The position numbers were made by a program, and so were the translations under genes. Below the pieces are notes generated by a model. The model did not search any database and had not been told where the DNA came from. It saw nothing but the letters and a program-made list of their open reading frames with translations. Shown here in pieces: positions 54,882 through 63,981 of a stretch of DNA of 64,000 nt (its first letter is position 1; every line of letters starts with the position of its first letter). The stretch spans positions 24,064 to 88,063 of the forward strand of contig JAEYNY010000068.1 of assembly GCA_023412275.1 (NCBI GenBank), written 5' to 3'. The DNA is from Bacillota bacterium. Lineage in GTDB: Bacteria; Bacillota; Clostridia; Acetivibrionales; DSM-1351.

Positions 54882-55586
54882 GTGAACGAATACAACATAC
54901 TCGTGGTAGATGACGAGCCTGATATTATTGAATTGATCGAAATTTATTTAAAAAATGAAGGCTATACAGTGTATAAAGCCGCAAATGGGAATTCCTGTAT
55001 CTCCATGCTTCTCGTACATCATGATATTCATCTGGTTATTTTAGATATCATGATGCCCGGGATGGATGGCATGGAGGTCTGCAGACAAATCCGTGAGACA
55101 TGTAACATACCAGTCATTATCCTCAGCGCCAAATCACAGGACATGGACAAAGTTATGGGTCTGACTATTGGTGCTGACGATTATATCTGTAAGCCGTTTA
55201 ACCCCATAGAGCTCATGGCGAGAGTACGGTCTCAACTTCGAAGATATTTTTTATTGAACCAACCAATTGCCGTTGAGCAGAATTCACACATTATTGCAGT
55301 TAAAGACATTACTATCAATAGGGGAAATCATACCATAACTAAAAATGGCATCAAAGTAAATCTCACTCCCAAAGAATATGAAATTTTGTTATTACTTGCC
55401 TCAAATGCCGGAAAAGTCTTTAGTGCGGAAGAAATCTTTTTAAGGATCTGGCAGGAGAAATATTTTAATTCCAACAACACTGTCATGGTGCATATGTGGA
55501 GACTTCGGGAAAAAATCGAAGACGACCCGAAAAATCCTCGATTAATTGAAACGGTGTGGGGGGTTGGTTATAAAATTGAAAAGTAA
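54882..55586 (+). CDS. OmpR/VanR-type response regulator
   Basis: 234 residues. Receiver domain: acidic pair in VVDDEPD, phospho-acceptor Asp55 in VILDIMMPGMDG, conserved Lys in CKPFNPIEL. C-terminal winged helix: LTPKEYEILLLLASNAGKVFS and RLIETVWGVGYK. The GTG at 54882 has GGAG 9 bases upstream; an ATG at 54867 lies before the site. The histidine kinase overlaps its 3' end. Targets may include the CPBP gene (inference). Confidence 0.94.
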   Translation: MNEYNILVVDDEPDIIELIEIYLKNEGYTVYKAANGNSCISMLLVHHDIHLVILDIMMPGMDGMEVCRQIRETCNIPVIILSAKSQDMDKVMGLTIGADDYICKPFNPIELMARVRSQLRRYFLLNQPIAVEQNSHIIAVKDITINRGNHTITKNGIKVNLTPKEYEILLLLASNAGKVFSAEEIFLRIWQEKYFNSNNTVMVHMWRLREKIEDDPKNPRLIETVWGVGYKIEK

Positions 55587-56643
55587 GATTACAAAAATAG
55601 GTAATAAATTAATATTAACACTTTTTTTAAGTGCTTTTACAGCAATCGCTTTTATTGCTATCTTATGCGGAATTTTGATTGCACTTTCCAATAATAAGGT
55701 ATTCGCCATATTTTTCTTTAATCATATACTTTTGTTTTTTTTCGGATTTATTGCAATATTTATCATCGTGCTTGTCATTGTATTCTATATGCTTACGGCA
55801 AAAAGAATTAATTATCTGGAGCAGATAACCCAAGGAATAGAAGTACTAGGACAAGGAAAATTTGAACTACAGATACCGGTGAAAGGCTCAGACGAATTTA
55901 GTACACTGGCGTCTGAAATCAACAATATGTCACGTAAATTAAAAAGTTTGATCGACCAGGTAAAAGAAAACGAACTGGCTAAAAACGAACTCATTACCGA
56001 TATTTCACATGATTTGAGAACTCCTCTGACCTCAATTCTTGGCTTTTTGCAGCTGATGGTAAACAATTCATGGGACGATTGGAAGACATACCAGCATTAT
56101 GCTGATATTGCCTATTCAAAATGTGAAAACTTAAAAAAAAGAATTGATGATCTTTTTGAATACTCAAAGTTAACCAGCTCAAAAATGAAAATCAACAGAC
56201 TTATAATAAATTTGTCGGAGTTACTAGAGCAGGTTGTACTGGGGTTTATTCCCGTTTTCATTGAAAATGGAATTAAATACTGCCTTTCACTACCTAAACA
56301 AAAAGTTATTTTGTCTGCAGACCCTTTACTATTTGCAAGGATGCTGGAAAACATCATAAACAACGCGGTTATTTATGGCAATGAGGGTAAGCGGATTGAA
56401 ATTGCCTTAACTAAAGTAAATCGTGAAGCTGTCATTACAATCGCAAACTATGGAAATCCGATACCCGACAATGAATTGTCAAATATATTTGAGAAATTCT
56501 TCCGTGGAGATAAGTCCAGAACTAGCCAGGGAACCGGACTTGGTTTAGCAATAACAAAATCAATCGCTGAGAAACACAACGGCACAATATCTGCATTTAG
56601 CACTAGTGACAAAACTACTTTTGAGCTGAGATTTCAAGTATAA
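55576..56643 (+). CDS. VanS-like sensor histidine kinase
   Basis: About 355 residues. Two membrane helices (~10-35 and ~45-70), a HAMP linker (RINYLEQITQGIEVLGQGKFELQIP), H-box DISHDLRTPLTSILGFLQL, N-box ENIINNAVIYGNEG, FRGDKSR and G2 box GTGLGLAITKSIAEKH. The short loop between helices suggests sensing inside the membrane. It overlaps the regulator stop; the exact start (TTG at 55576 or 55564) is uncertain because the only site is a G-rich run. Confidence 0.9.
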   Translation: MKSKITKIGNKLILTLFLSAFTAIAFIAILCGILIALSNNKVFAIFFFNHILLFFFGFIAIFIIVLVIVFYMLTAKRINYLEQITQGIEVLGQGKFELQIPVKGSDEFSTLASEINNMSRKLKSLIDQVKENELAKNELITDISHDLRTPLTSILGFLQLMVNNSWDDWKTYQHYADIAYSKCENLKKRIDDLFEYSKLTSSKMKINRLIINLSELLEQVVLGFIPVFIENGIKYCLSLPKQKVILSADPLLFARMLENIINNAVIYGNEGKRIEIALTKVNREAVITIANYGNPIPDNELSNIFEKFFRGDKSRTSQGTGLGLAITKSIAEKHNGTISAFSTSDKTTFELRFQV

Positions 56644-56991
56644 CTATACTTTCAGAAAGCTCATAATAATAGTATGGATATAACGAAAAGGCAATGCCAT
56701 TAAATTTTTTTTACTGAATACATGTGAAAATTTTTCGAGATTATTAAAGATTTTTTGGCATTTATTAACATATATGTAACAAATATATAAAATAATGCTA
56801 AAATTATGTATAACCAAAATATATTTCTTTTCAACAATTGTAATTATTCAAAAAATCATTCTTGCAAGACACCTCATTTAGAATCGATACAACTTTATTA
56901 CTTAGAAATAATTATTCCTTTAAACTGATATCTGATAAAACAAGCAGAAAGGCTTTTATTATAAAAAATTTAATACATGGGGGAATTTTAA
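56644..56991. other. 348-base upstream region of the cytochrome operon
   Basis: Very AT-rich. It separates the histidine kinase from the CcmF-like gene and probably contains the operon promoter, but no pair of -35/-10 hexamers stood out. No RNA family or convincing gene was seen. Confidence 0.45.
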
Positions 56992-58893
56992 ATGAACTTT
57001 TTGGGTACATGGATGCTGCGATTTGCTTTTACATGTGGTCTTATATCATTCCTGCTCATTGCCTTTAAACAAGAAAAAGAAGAAACTAAAAATCTTGGAG
57101 TCCTGACAGGTATAGTTGCAAGTTTTGGAGTTCTGATATCTTCATTTCTTTTGTTTTATTCACTTGTAAGTGGAAATTATTCAGTTGAATATGTATATCA
57201 CAGTACAGATAAATCACTTCCAATAATATATAAAATTTCGGCATTCTGGTCGGGCAGTTCAGGTTCAATGCTTTTTTGGACTTCTGTATTGGCCGTTCTT
57301 CTTATAATTGTCTATTTTAGAAATAAAAAAGAAAGTTCAACGAAAACTATAAGTGGTGTTTTACTATTTGTTATGACACTTTTTATGTTTGTTGTAACAT
57401 TTATAAAAAACCCATTTAAACTAGTGTCAGAACAAAGTGATGGATTTGGTCTTAATCCTTCGCTCCAAAGTCTAGGTATGGTCTTTCACCCACCTGTTAT
57501 AATTATCGCTTTTTCTTTTTTCTTCATAGCTTTTGGATATCAATTGTTTGACATCAGAAAAAACACTGAAGATCATGTAAACATTACATGGAAATGGGCT
57601 ATGTGGGGTTGGATACTTCTTACCTTTGGAATTGTTACCGGTGGCATATGGGCATATACTGAGCTTGGATGGGGAGGATACTGGGCATGGGATCCAATAG
57701 AGAATTCATCTCTGGTTAATTGGCTGTTTGCAACGACTTTTCTACATGGCTTGCGAAGAAAAGGTAATAACAATAAAAGAATGAATTTTGTTTTGATATT
57801 TTTAACTGTTTTTACTATACTTGTTGGAACATACATCGCAAGAAGCGGTCTATTAAATTCGGTACATGCTTACAGCAGCCGTGGTGTCACAGTGGTTTTC
57901 GGTGTGGTACTATTGGTACTCGTACTGCTTTTTATATTTTATTACTTCAAAATTAAAAGATTACATCCCAAAGATACGACAAATGAATCTGGTGAAACAG
58001 CAACTAAAAAAACATTTCTGAACATAATTAAGCCTAGCAATCTGTTTTCTACACTAAGTATTATAACTGCTATTTTAATTTTCGGAGGCACCACTTTCCC
58101 CTTGTATGGAGGACTCTTTCTCAAAGATGCATCGGCTACCCCCGTAAGTTTCTATGAGTATGTTTTTGGGATATTTGGTATACTGGTGCTTTTATTTCTT
58201 GCAATTAATCCAAGCTTATATTCAAGGAAAATTCTTTTGATTCCCGGGGCCATATGTGGCTTAACAGTTTTAGGTCTAATGCTATTTCTTACTGATTATG
58301 GCTTCCTAACAAAATTATCTCTATCAGTTTGTGTAATGCTGGCAATAAATTTAATTATAGAACTTGTATTTAATTATAATAAGCTCCTTTCAAATCCGAA
58401 ACGTGTGGCAGTTTTATTCCTTCATGCTCCACTAATAATATTGGCAGTAGGATTTGCAGGATCTATGGGTATGCTTTTGAATTCTGATATAACTATTGAA
58501 AAAGGCAGTACCAAGGTTGTGGGAGAATATGAAGTGAAATACAGAAACCTCTATTGGAAAGAAGAACCAGGAAAAACTACAGCTGTTTCCGTTATAGGCG
58601 TTAGTGGTCCTAAGGGAAAATTCCAATTGAAACCCGAACTTTCATATTATCAGAAAATGAAAACATCTCACTCCAGAGCAGTAATAAAATCAGGGTTGAA
58701 AGAAGATTTGTACATAATTTTTGAAGGTATAGACGAGAAAGATAATATTTCTCTAAAAGTTAAGGTGGTAAAGTGGGTTAGCCTTGTATGGATAGGAAGT
58801 ATTTTATTGGTCATATGCACAATTTTGTATTATGTTTCTGAAAATAAAAAAACAAAAATAGTAATAAAAAATATTTTAGAACAGGAGGTTTGA
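56992..58893 (+). CDS. CcmF/CcsA-superfamily cytochrome c heme lyase
   Basis: 633 residues with ~15 membrane helices. The WWD heme-handling motif is at 227-240 (WGGYWAWDPIENSS); a conserved CcmF periplasmic His is in SLGMVFHPPV (His166), and SGSSGSMLFW matches the 'GSLLLW' region. A ~100-residue extracytoplasmic domain (VVGEYEVKYRNLYW) before the last helix also fits CcmF. It should attach heme to CxxCH motifs outside the membrane, here those of the next two proteins. No CcmE, CcmH or CcsB partner is in the window. GGGGGA before ATG. Stop is 2 bases before the next start. Confidence 0.9.
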   Translation: MNFLGTWMLRFAFTCGLISFLLIAFKQEKEETKNLGVLTGIVASFGVLISSFLLFYSLVSGNYSVEYVYHSTDKSLPIIYKISAFWSGSSGSMLFWTSVLAVLLIIVYFRNKKESSTKTISGVLLFVMTLFMFVVTFIKNPFKLVSEQSDGFGLNPSLQSLGMVFHPPVIIIAFSFFFIAFGYQLFDIRKNTEDHVNITWKWAMWGWILLTFGIVTGGIWAYTELGWGGYWAWDPIENSSLVNWLFATTFLHGLRRKGNNNKRMNFVLIFLTVFTILVGTYIARSGLLNSVHAYSSRGVTVVFGVVLLVLVLLFIFYYFKIKRLHPKDTTNESGETATKKTFLNIIKPSNLFSTLSIITAILIFGGTTFPLYGGLFLKDASATPVSFYEYVFGIFGILVLLFLAINPSLYSRKILLIPGAICGLTVLGLMLFLTDYGFLTKLSLSVCVMLAINLIIELVFNYNKLLSNPKRVAVLFLHAPLIILAVGFAGSMGMLLNSDITIEKGSTKVVGEYEVKYRNLYWKEEPGKTTAVSVIGVSGPKGKFQLKPELSYYQKMKTSHSRAVIKSGLKEDLYIIFEGIDEKDNISLKVKVVKWVSLVWIGSILLVICTILYYVSENKKTKIVIKNILEQEV

Positions 58894-58895
58894 AA

Positions 58896-61010
58896 ATGAC
58901 TAAGGTATCAAAACTATCTCACAAGATTATTGTTGTTATGTTAATAACAGCGATTTTAATGGTTACTCAGGTTTCAGTTGTATTGTCGGGAAGTGTTGAT
59001 CTTACAAAGTCAGAGTTTAACTTTGACAAAATCGTTTTTACCAAACATCAGCCATATACAGGTGTTGAAAACCATATGATTGATGGAAACTTTGGGTTTA
59101 CTGCAGTAAAAGGCGGTGGATTGTATATTCTGAATAACGCTTTTTCAGGTAACCCGACTGTAACCGATGTTTTGCAGAATTCTGTCTGCAAAAACGGACG
59201 TTACGCAGGAAAGAAGCTTACAGGCGGAGCCTTCTATTCCTTTGATCTGAGCTACGATGCAAAACAGATTGTATTTGCCTATACTGATGCACAAAATTCA
59301 TACCAAGTTTGGAATGAAAACACTACCTACCATATTTTCAAAGTAAATGTGGATGGGACAAATCTTACACAGCTAACTGACGGAAGTGTAAATGATTTTG
59401 ATCCTCGATGGCTTCCGGATGGAAGGATTGTATTTATTTCAGAAAGAAGAGGCGGATATGGACGGTGCCATCAGCGTATAGTCCCCACCTTTAATCTCCA
59501 TACAATGAATGCTGACGGGAGCAACATCAGGTGCATAAGTTACCATGAAACTAATGAATGGAGTCCTTGTGTGGATAATAACGGTATGATTGTATACACT
59601 CGTTGGGACTACGTGGACAGAGGTGCCACTCATCCTCATTCTGCATGGATAACCACTCCGGATGGCCTTGATGCGAGAGCTATTACATTAAATTACCCAA
59701 ATTCGGGCGCCGAATGGTGGAAAAATGTCCCTATGATGCAGAATTCGTTAAGGGCGATACCAAATTCGAATAAATATGTTGCAACAGCCGCTCCTCATCA
59801 TGCGCAAAACTATGGACCCCTTATTGTAATTGATCCAGACGTTGAAGATGATGATAATCTTTCCACGATTACAAAGATTACACCTGATGCATTGTATCCA
59901 GAAACCGAAACTGGCACTACAACCGATCAGAAATATGGAACTCCATATCCTTTAAGCGAAGACTATTTTCTGTGTATCTATGATCCAAATGCCAACAGTG
60001 ATGGCGCAAATAAGCGATATGGCATATATGCAATAGATACAAAAGGAAACAAAACAATGCTATATAACGATCCTAATATTTCCTGCTACAGTCCAATACC
60101 ATTGAGACCACGTACCGTACCCAATAGCATTCCGGGCTCTGCCATACCAACGGGACAAGCTCCAGATGGAGTTGTATCTATAATGAATATTTATGATACA
60201 CTGCTTCCATTCCCGTCGGGGACAAAGATTAAAGAACTGCGTATATGGCAGGTCTATCCAAAGACTACACCACTGGCAACAGACCCAATAGTAAGTTATG
60301 AAGGAACTGAAAGTTCATGGTCTGGAAGAAATACCAGGGGACTCTTAGGTTCAGTACCGGTTGAAGAAGATGGAAGTGCATCCTTCTATTTGGCACCCGG
60401 AAAACCCGTCTTTTTCCAGGCCATTGATCAAGATGGAACTGCCGTTCAGACTATGAGATCTGATACCTTCCTTGTTCCGGGACAAAACCGGCTGTTATGT
60501 CAGGGCTGCCACGAACCTGCCCGAAAGGCAGCAGAGAATCCTGAAAGTGTTCCCCTTGCATTAAGGAGGGCTCCTTCAACAATTACACCTGATGCATCAG
60601 AAGGAGCAAGACCAATGAGTTTTCCGAGGCTTATTCAGCCTATCTTGGATAAAAAATGTATCTCATGTCACAATGGTTCTCAGGTGCCTGACCTTAGAAA
60701 GGGAAACATAGATTCCCAGACAAAATGGTTTAGTTCATATAAAAATTTGAAGCCTTATGTTGCACTATTTGATGTAATGTATGCGGGTGCTAACTGGGAT
60801 CATGTATACCCACGAACTGAGCCGGGCAAGTTTGGTTCTAGGGCATCAAAGCTATATCAAAAGCTGAAGACAGGGCATGGTAATCTTACCCAAAGTGAGC
60901 TTCACGCATTTACAATTTGGATGGATTCAGGAATTGCTCCATTCTTCGGAGACTACAAGAATACAGATGCACAGTTAAGAGGAGAGCAGGTCGAGCCATC
61001 TCTGAATTAA
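58896..61010 (+). CDS. Secreted di-heme beta-propeller protein (HzsA-like)
   Basis: 704 residues. N-terminal signal/anchor helix (~8-32). Residues ~130-330 are TolB/PD40-like propeller blades (VNVDGTNLTQLTDG, LHTMNADGSNIR, SPCVDNNGMIVYTRWDYVDRG). Two c-type heme sites follow: CQGCH at 535-539 and CISCH at 588-592. This order and the wording of the propeller match the hydrazine synthase alpha-subunit family, which includes many non-anammox proteins of unknown function, so hydrazine chemistry should not be assumed. GGAGG lies 7 bases before the ATG. Co-operonic with the heme lyase and the dockerin cytochrome. Confidence 0.8.
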   Translation: MTKVSKLSHKIIVVMLITAILMVTQVSVVLSGSVDLTKSEFNFDKIVFTKHQPYTGVENHMIDGNFGFTAVKGGGLYILNNAFSGNPTVTDVLQNSVCKNGRYAGKKLTGGAFYSFDLSYDAKQIVFAYTDAQNSYQVWNENTTYHIFKVNVDGTNLTQLTDGSVNDFDPRWLPDGRIVFISERRGGYGRCHQRIVPTFNLHTMNADGSNIRCISYHETNEWSPCVDNNGMIVYTRWDYVDRGATHPHSAWITTPDGLDARAITLNYPNSGAEWWKNVPMMQNSLRAIPNSNKYVATAAPHHAQNYGPLIVIDPDVEDDDNLSTITKITPDALYPETETGTTTDQKYGTPYPLSEDYFLCIYDPNANSDGANKRYGIYAIDTKGNKTMLYNDPNISCYSPIPLRPRTVPNSIPGSAIPTGQAPDGVVSIMNIYDTLLPFPSGTKIKELRIWQVYPKTTPLATDPIVSYEGTESSWSGRNTRGLLGSVPVEEDGSASFYLAPGKPVFFQAIDQDGTAVQTMRSDTFLVPGQNRLLCQGCHEPARKAAENPESVPLALRRAPSTITPDASEGARPMSFPRLIQPILDKKCISCHNGSQVPDLRKGNIDSQTKWFSSYKNLKPYVALFDVMYAGANWDHVYPRTEPGKFGSRASKLYQKLKTGHGNLTQSELHAFTIWMDSGIAPFFGDYKNTDAQLRGEQVEPSLN

Positions 61011-61050
61011 ATACATTGGCTAAAAATAATAATGGATGGGAGTGTTAAAA

Positions 61051-63663
61051 ATGAATCGGGTTACAAATAAAAAACTAATTCCCATGATTCTTTGCATAGC
61101 AATAGTCATTACTATAGTAAGCTTCCTTTTCCCGGAAAGTAATATTGGTTATTCAGCTGATAATTCATATTTTTCACCTTTTGATACTGCATATTCTCCA
61201 GATGGCAGCTTGATTGCGGTATCGGATTCAACTAAAGCACAGATGGAAATATTGAAGGCATCCGATGGTGAAGTTCAAAAGGTTATACAATTGGATGGAC
61301 AGCCTAAAGCCCTTGCATGGAACGGAAATCTAAATATATATGTTTGTGAGTACGGAGCAGGAACTGTTGCCGAAGTAAATCCGGCTTCAGGAGAAGTAAC
61401 AAGAAGATTTTCAACAGGTTCGAAACCTCTTGGAGTAAAAGTAGTAGACGATAAACTTGTTGTATCTGATTATGGCTTAAAAAAAGTATCTGTTGTTGAT
61501 TTGTCCTCCGGTGATGTTGAAAAAGATATTACCGTGAAAGATTATCCATACTTGATGGATAGTACTGTCGACGGCAAATATGCAATAGTCGGACACGCAT
61601 TGCCATCAGGAAATGCCTCTGAAGCCAAGTATGCTGCATCAGTTACCTTTATTGACATGAACACCTATAGTGAAGTTGCAAATATAGCTCTTCCGCAGGG
61701 TTCATCAAATGTAAGGGGAATTAAATGTTCGCCCGATGGCAAGTGGGCGTATGTTCTTCATACATTTGGAAAGACCTCCCTCCCTACTACCCAAATTACT
61801 AGAGGGTGGACAATGACAAATGCTGTTACAATAATTGATATTGCAAATAAAAACATATATACCACATTCTTATTGGATAGAATGATGGAAGGGGCAGCAG
61901 ACCCATGGGGACTGGCAATATCAGCAGACAGTAAAACCATGTGGGTCAGTGTGTCAGGAACTCATCAGGTGCTTAGAGTTGATTTGAATGGTCTTCATCA
62001 GCTTTTGACCGGGAATTTGAACGGCGGTGACAGTTCTCAAATTGATTCAAACTCTTATTATAAGATAGTAAACAGGAATAGTGGAAAAGCAGTTGATGTA
62101 CCAAACGGTAATTCTGCAAACAACACTCAGTTGGTACAATGGGATGATGTTGGCAATAATAATCAGCAGTATAAGTTAGTCGCTGATGCTGATGGATATT
62201 ATACCATTGTCAACAGAGGAACAAACAAAGCACTGGACAATGCAGGTGCTACCACCGATAATTCAGCCGTAGTTGAATGGGATGTGACTTCTTCCAATAA
62301 TCAGAAATGGAAAATAATTGATACGGGAGACGGTTACTGCAAGCTTCAAGTAAAATCCAGCCAGAAATATATGGATGTAAGTGGTGCTTCGGTTTCTAGC
62401 AATGCCGGTATAGTAACAAACAGCACAAGCACAAGCTTAAGCCAACAATGGAAAATATCAAAAGCTGGTACTGGAACTTCGTCAAGCAATTATTCCTTAT
62501 TATTCCGTTCAAAATCAGGTTTTGACAAACCATATTCAGATATCTGGTTACAAATCAAAGCCGATCCTGCGAAAAAAAGTGATCTTAAATACGATCTTGG
62601 AGCCTTATGGGGAGCAGGTCTGCTAAAAGAGATAGAGCTACCCGGCCAAGGACCAAGGGGTATATCATTATCACCGGATGGTAAAACGGTAGCCGTAGGT
62701 GCATATTTTGCAGGAGAAGTATATCTTATAGATACCTTCGGAAGTGTATTGAAAAGCACTGCGAAACTCGGTATTCAACCCCAAGAAAGTCAGGTTAGAA
62801 GTGGTGAACGCATATTCTACGATGCATCAACTACCACACAAAAATGGCTCAGCTGTGCTTCCTGCCATCCTGATGGCAGAGCTGACGGACTTAATTGGGA
62901 TATGCCTAATGACGGTATCGGCAACACTAAAAACACTAAATCAATGTTATATGTTTTTGATACACCTCCTGCTATGTGGCGTGGAGTAAGGGATGACGCT
63001 CATGTTGGAATAAAAGCAGGTTTCAAATACATAAAGTTTAAAGAACCAACCCAGCAAGAACTTGATGATGTAGCAGCATACATCAAGAGTCTCTCCGAAG
63101 AGCCTGACCCATACTCAAATAAGGGCACAATGACAGCAGATGCTGCTGCCGGGAAAGCAATTTTTGAAAGTCCGGAAGCAAAATGCTCATACTGCCATTC
63201 AGGACCGCAGTTTACTGATTTGAAAGCTCACGATGTTGGTACAAAAGATATCCTTGATCCTGATGGAATGTATTATACCCCACCACTTAAGGAGTTGTGG
63301 AGAACTGCTCCGTATCTGCATGATGGTTCTGCTGCAACAATCCATGATGTACTGACAACGAAGAATCCAAATGACAGACATGGAAGTACATCACAGCTTA
63401 CTGCTGAGCAACTCTCCCAGTTGGAGGCATACATACTTGAGATAGGTAGTAATCCTGCTCAAACATTACAAAAAGGTGATGTAAATGGAGATGGAGATGT
63501 TAATGCAATTGATTTGGCCTATATGAAAAAATACTTGATGGGAGAAATTAATTTGCCTGATGAACAGCTAAAAGCTGCTGATGTTGATGATAATGGAGAA
63601 ATAAATGCAATTGATTTTGCTATTTTGAAACAAGTAGTACTTGGGCTTATAGCTAGTTTATAA
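61051..63663 (+). CDS. Dockerin-bearing di-heme cytochrome with propeller and ricin-type trefoil
   Basis: 870 residues. Signal peptide ~1-35; YVTN-type beta-propeller ~40-320 and again ~525-575; a ricin-type beta-trefoil ~335-470 (repeated QxW: QQYKLV, NQKWKI, SQQWKI) between the propeller parts; a cytochrome domain with CASCH (602-606) and CSYCH (712-716) and the MauG/cytochrome c peroxidase-like TPPLKELWRTAPYLHDGS; type I dockerin 808-870 with two calcium-loop repeats (GDVNGDGDVNAIDLAYMKKY, ADVDDNGEINAIDFAILKQ). The Ala-Ile pairs match cohesin contacts known in C. cellulolyticum. It should be exported, carry two hemes and join the cellulosome. GGGAG 8 bases before ATG. Confidence 0.9.
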   Translation: MNRVTNKKLIPMILCIAIVITIVSFLFPESNIGYSADNSYFSPFDTAYSPDGSLIAVSDSTKAQMEILKASDGEVQKVIQLDGQPKALAWNGNLNIYVCEYGAGTVAEVNPASGEVTRRFSTGSKPLGVKVVDDKLVVSDYGLKKVSVVDLSSGDVEKDITVKDYPYLMDSTVDGKYAIVGHALPSGNASEAKYAASVTFIDMNTYSEVANIALPQGSSNVRGIKCSPDGKWAYVLHTFGKTSLPTTQITRGWTMTNAVTIIDIANKNIYTTFLLDRMMEGAADPWGLAISADSKTMWVSVSGTHQVLRVDLNGLHQLLTGNLNGGDSSQIDSNSYYKIVNRNSGKAVDVPNGNSANNTQLVQWDDVGNNNQQYKLVADADGYYTIVNRGTNKALDNAGATTDNSAVVEWDVTSSNNQKWKIIDTGDGYCKLQVKSSQKYMDVSGASVSSNAGIVTNSTSTSLSQQWKISKAGTGTSSSNYSLLFRSKSGFDKPYSDIWLQIKADPAKKSDLKYDLGALWGAGLLKEIELPGQGPRGISLSPDGKTVAVGAYFAGEVYLIDTFGSVLKSTAKLGIQPQESQVRSGERIFYDASTTTQKWLSCASCHPDGRADGLNWDMPNDGIGNTKNTKSMLYVFDTPPAMWRGVRDDAHVGIKAGFKYIKFKEPTQQELDDVAAYIKSLSEEPDPYSNKGTMTADAAAGKAIFESPEAKCSYCHSGPQFTDLKAHDVGTKDILDPDGMYYTPPLKELWRTAPYLHDGSAATIHDVLTTKNPNDRHGSTSQLTAEQLSQLEAYILEIGSNPAQTLQKGDVNGDGDVNAIDLAYMKKYLMGEINLPDEQLKAADVDDNGEINAIDFAILKQVVLGLIASL

Positions 63664-63677
63664 ATATTGTATCAATC

Positions 63678-63981
63678 AAGGGGCTGTTGCAAAACAGAAA
63701 GTTTGAGTTTTACCACCTGTACTCCCGTATAAAATTGTATCAATGCTTGCTTCCAAGATATTTGCAAATGTTTCTAGCGGCTCATCATAGGATATTTTAC
63801 CGTCGCTCACATTCATCGTCCGTGATTCATGGTTTCGCTAAAACCTACTTCATGATATGCTCCGGTAAAATATCCGTCTTCGCCTATAAACATCTGCAAA
63901 TATCTTTAACCAAGCTTTCATTGATACAATTAATACTTGCGCACAGGTTAATAAGAAACTAATTTGCCACAACCCTCTCCT
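63678..63981. mobile_element. Palindromic MITE-like element
   Basis: About 300 bases with long, imperfect inverted arms. The ends are GGGGCTGTTGCAAAA (from 63680) and, inverted, TTTGCCACAACCC (to 63975), like IS1182-type termini. Inside, ATTGTATCAATG, GATATTTGCAAATGTTT and GGATATTTTACCG on the left recur in reverse complement on the right (to 63932, 63903 and 63875). No transposase is encoded, so it looks like a non-autonomous element or collapsed IS. It follows the dockerin gene stop by 15 bases. Confidence 0.65.

Noticed and set aside
53972..56643. A vancomycin-resistance (van) cluster
   Set aside because: The two-component system is VanRS-like, but no vanH, vanA/B or vanX gene follows; the adjacent gene is a CPBP protease.
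56862..57068. 68-codon plus-strand frame before the CcmF-like gene
   Set aside because: No ribosome binding site, no homology pattern, and its end overlaps the true CcmF-like start in another frame.
58896..61010. Calling the HzsA-like protein a true hydrazine synthase
   Set aside because: No beta/gamma subunit genes are nearby and the organism type is not anammox. Only family resemblance is supported.
63687..63962. 91-codon frame after the dockerin gene
   Set aside because: It lies entirely within the palindromic MITE-like element and reads across both inverted arms, so it is not a gene.
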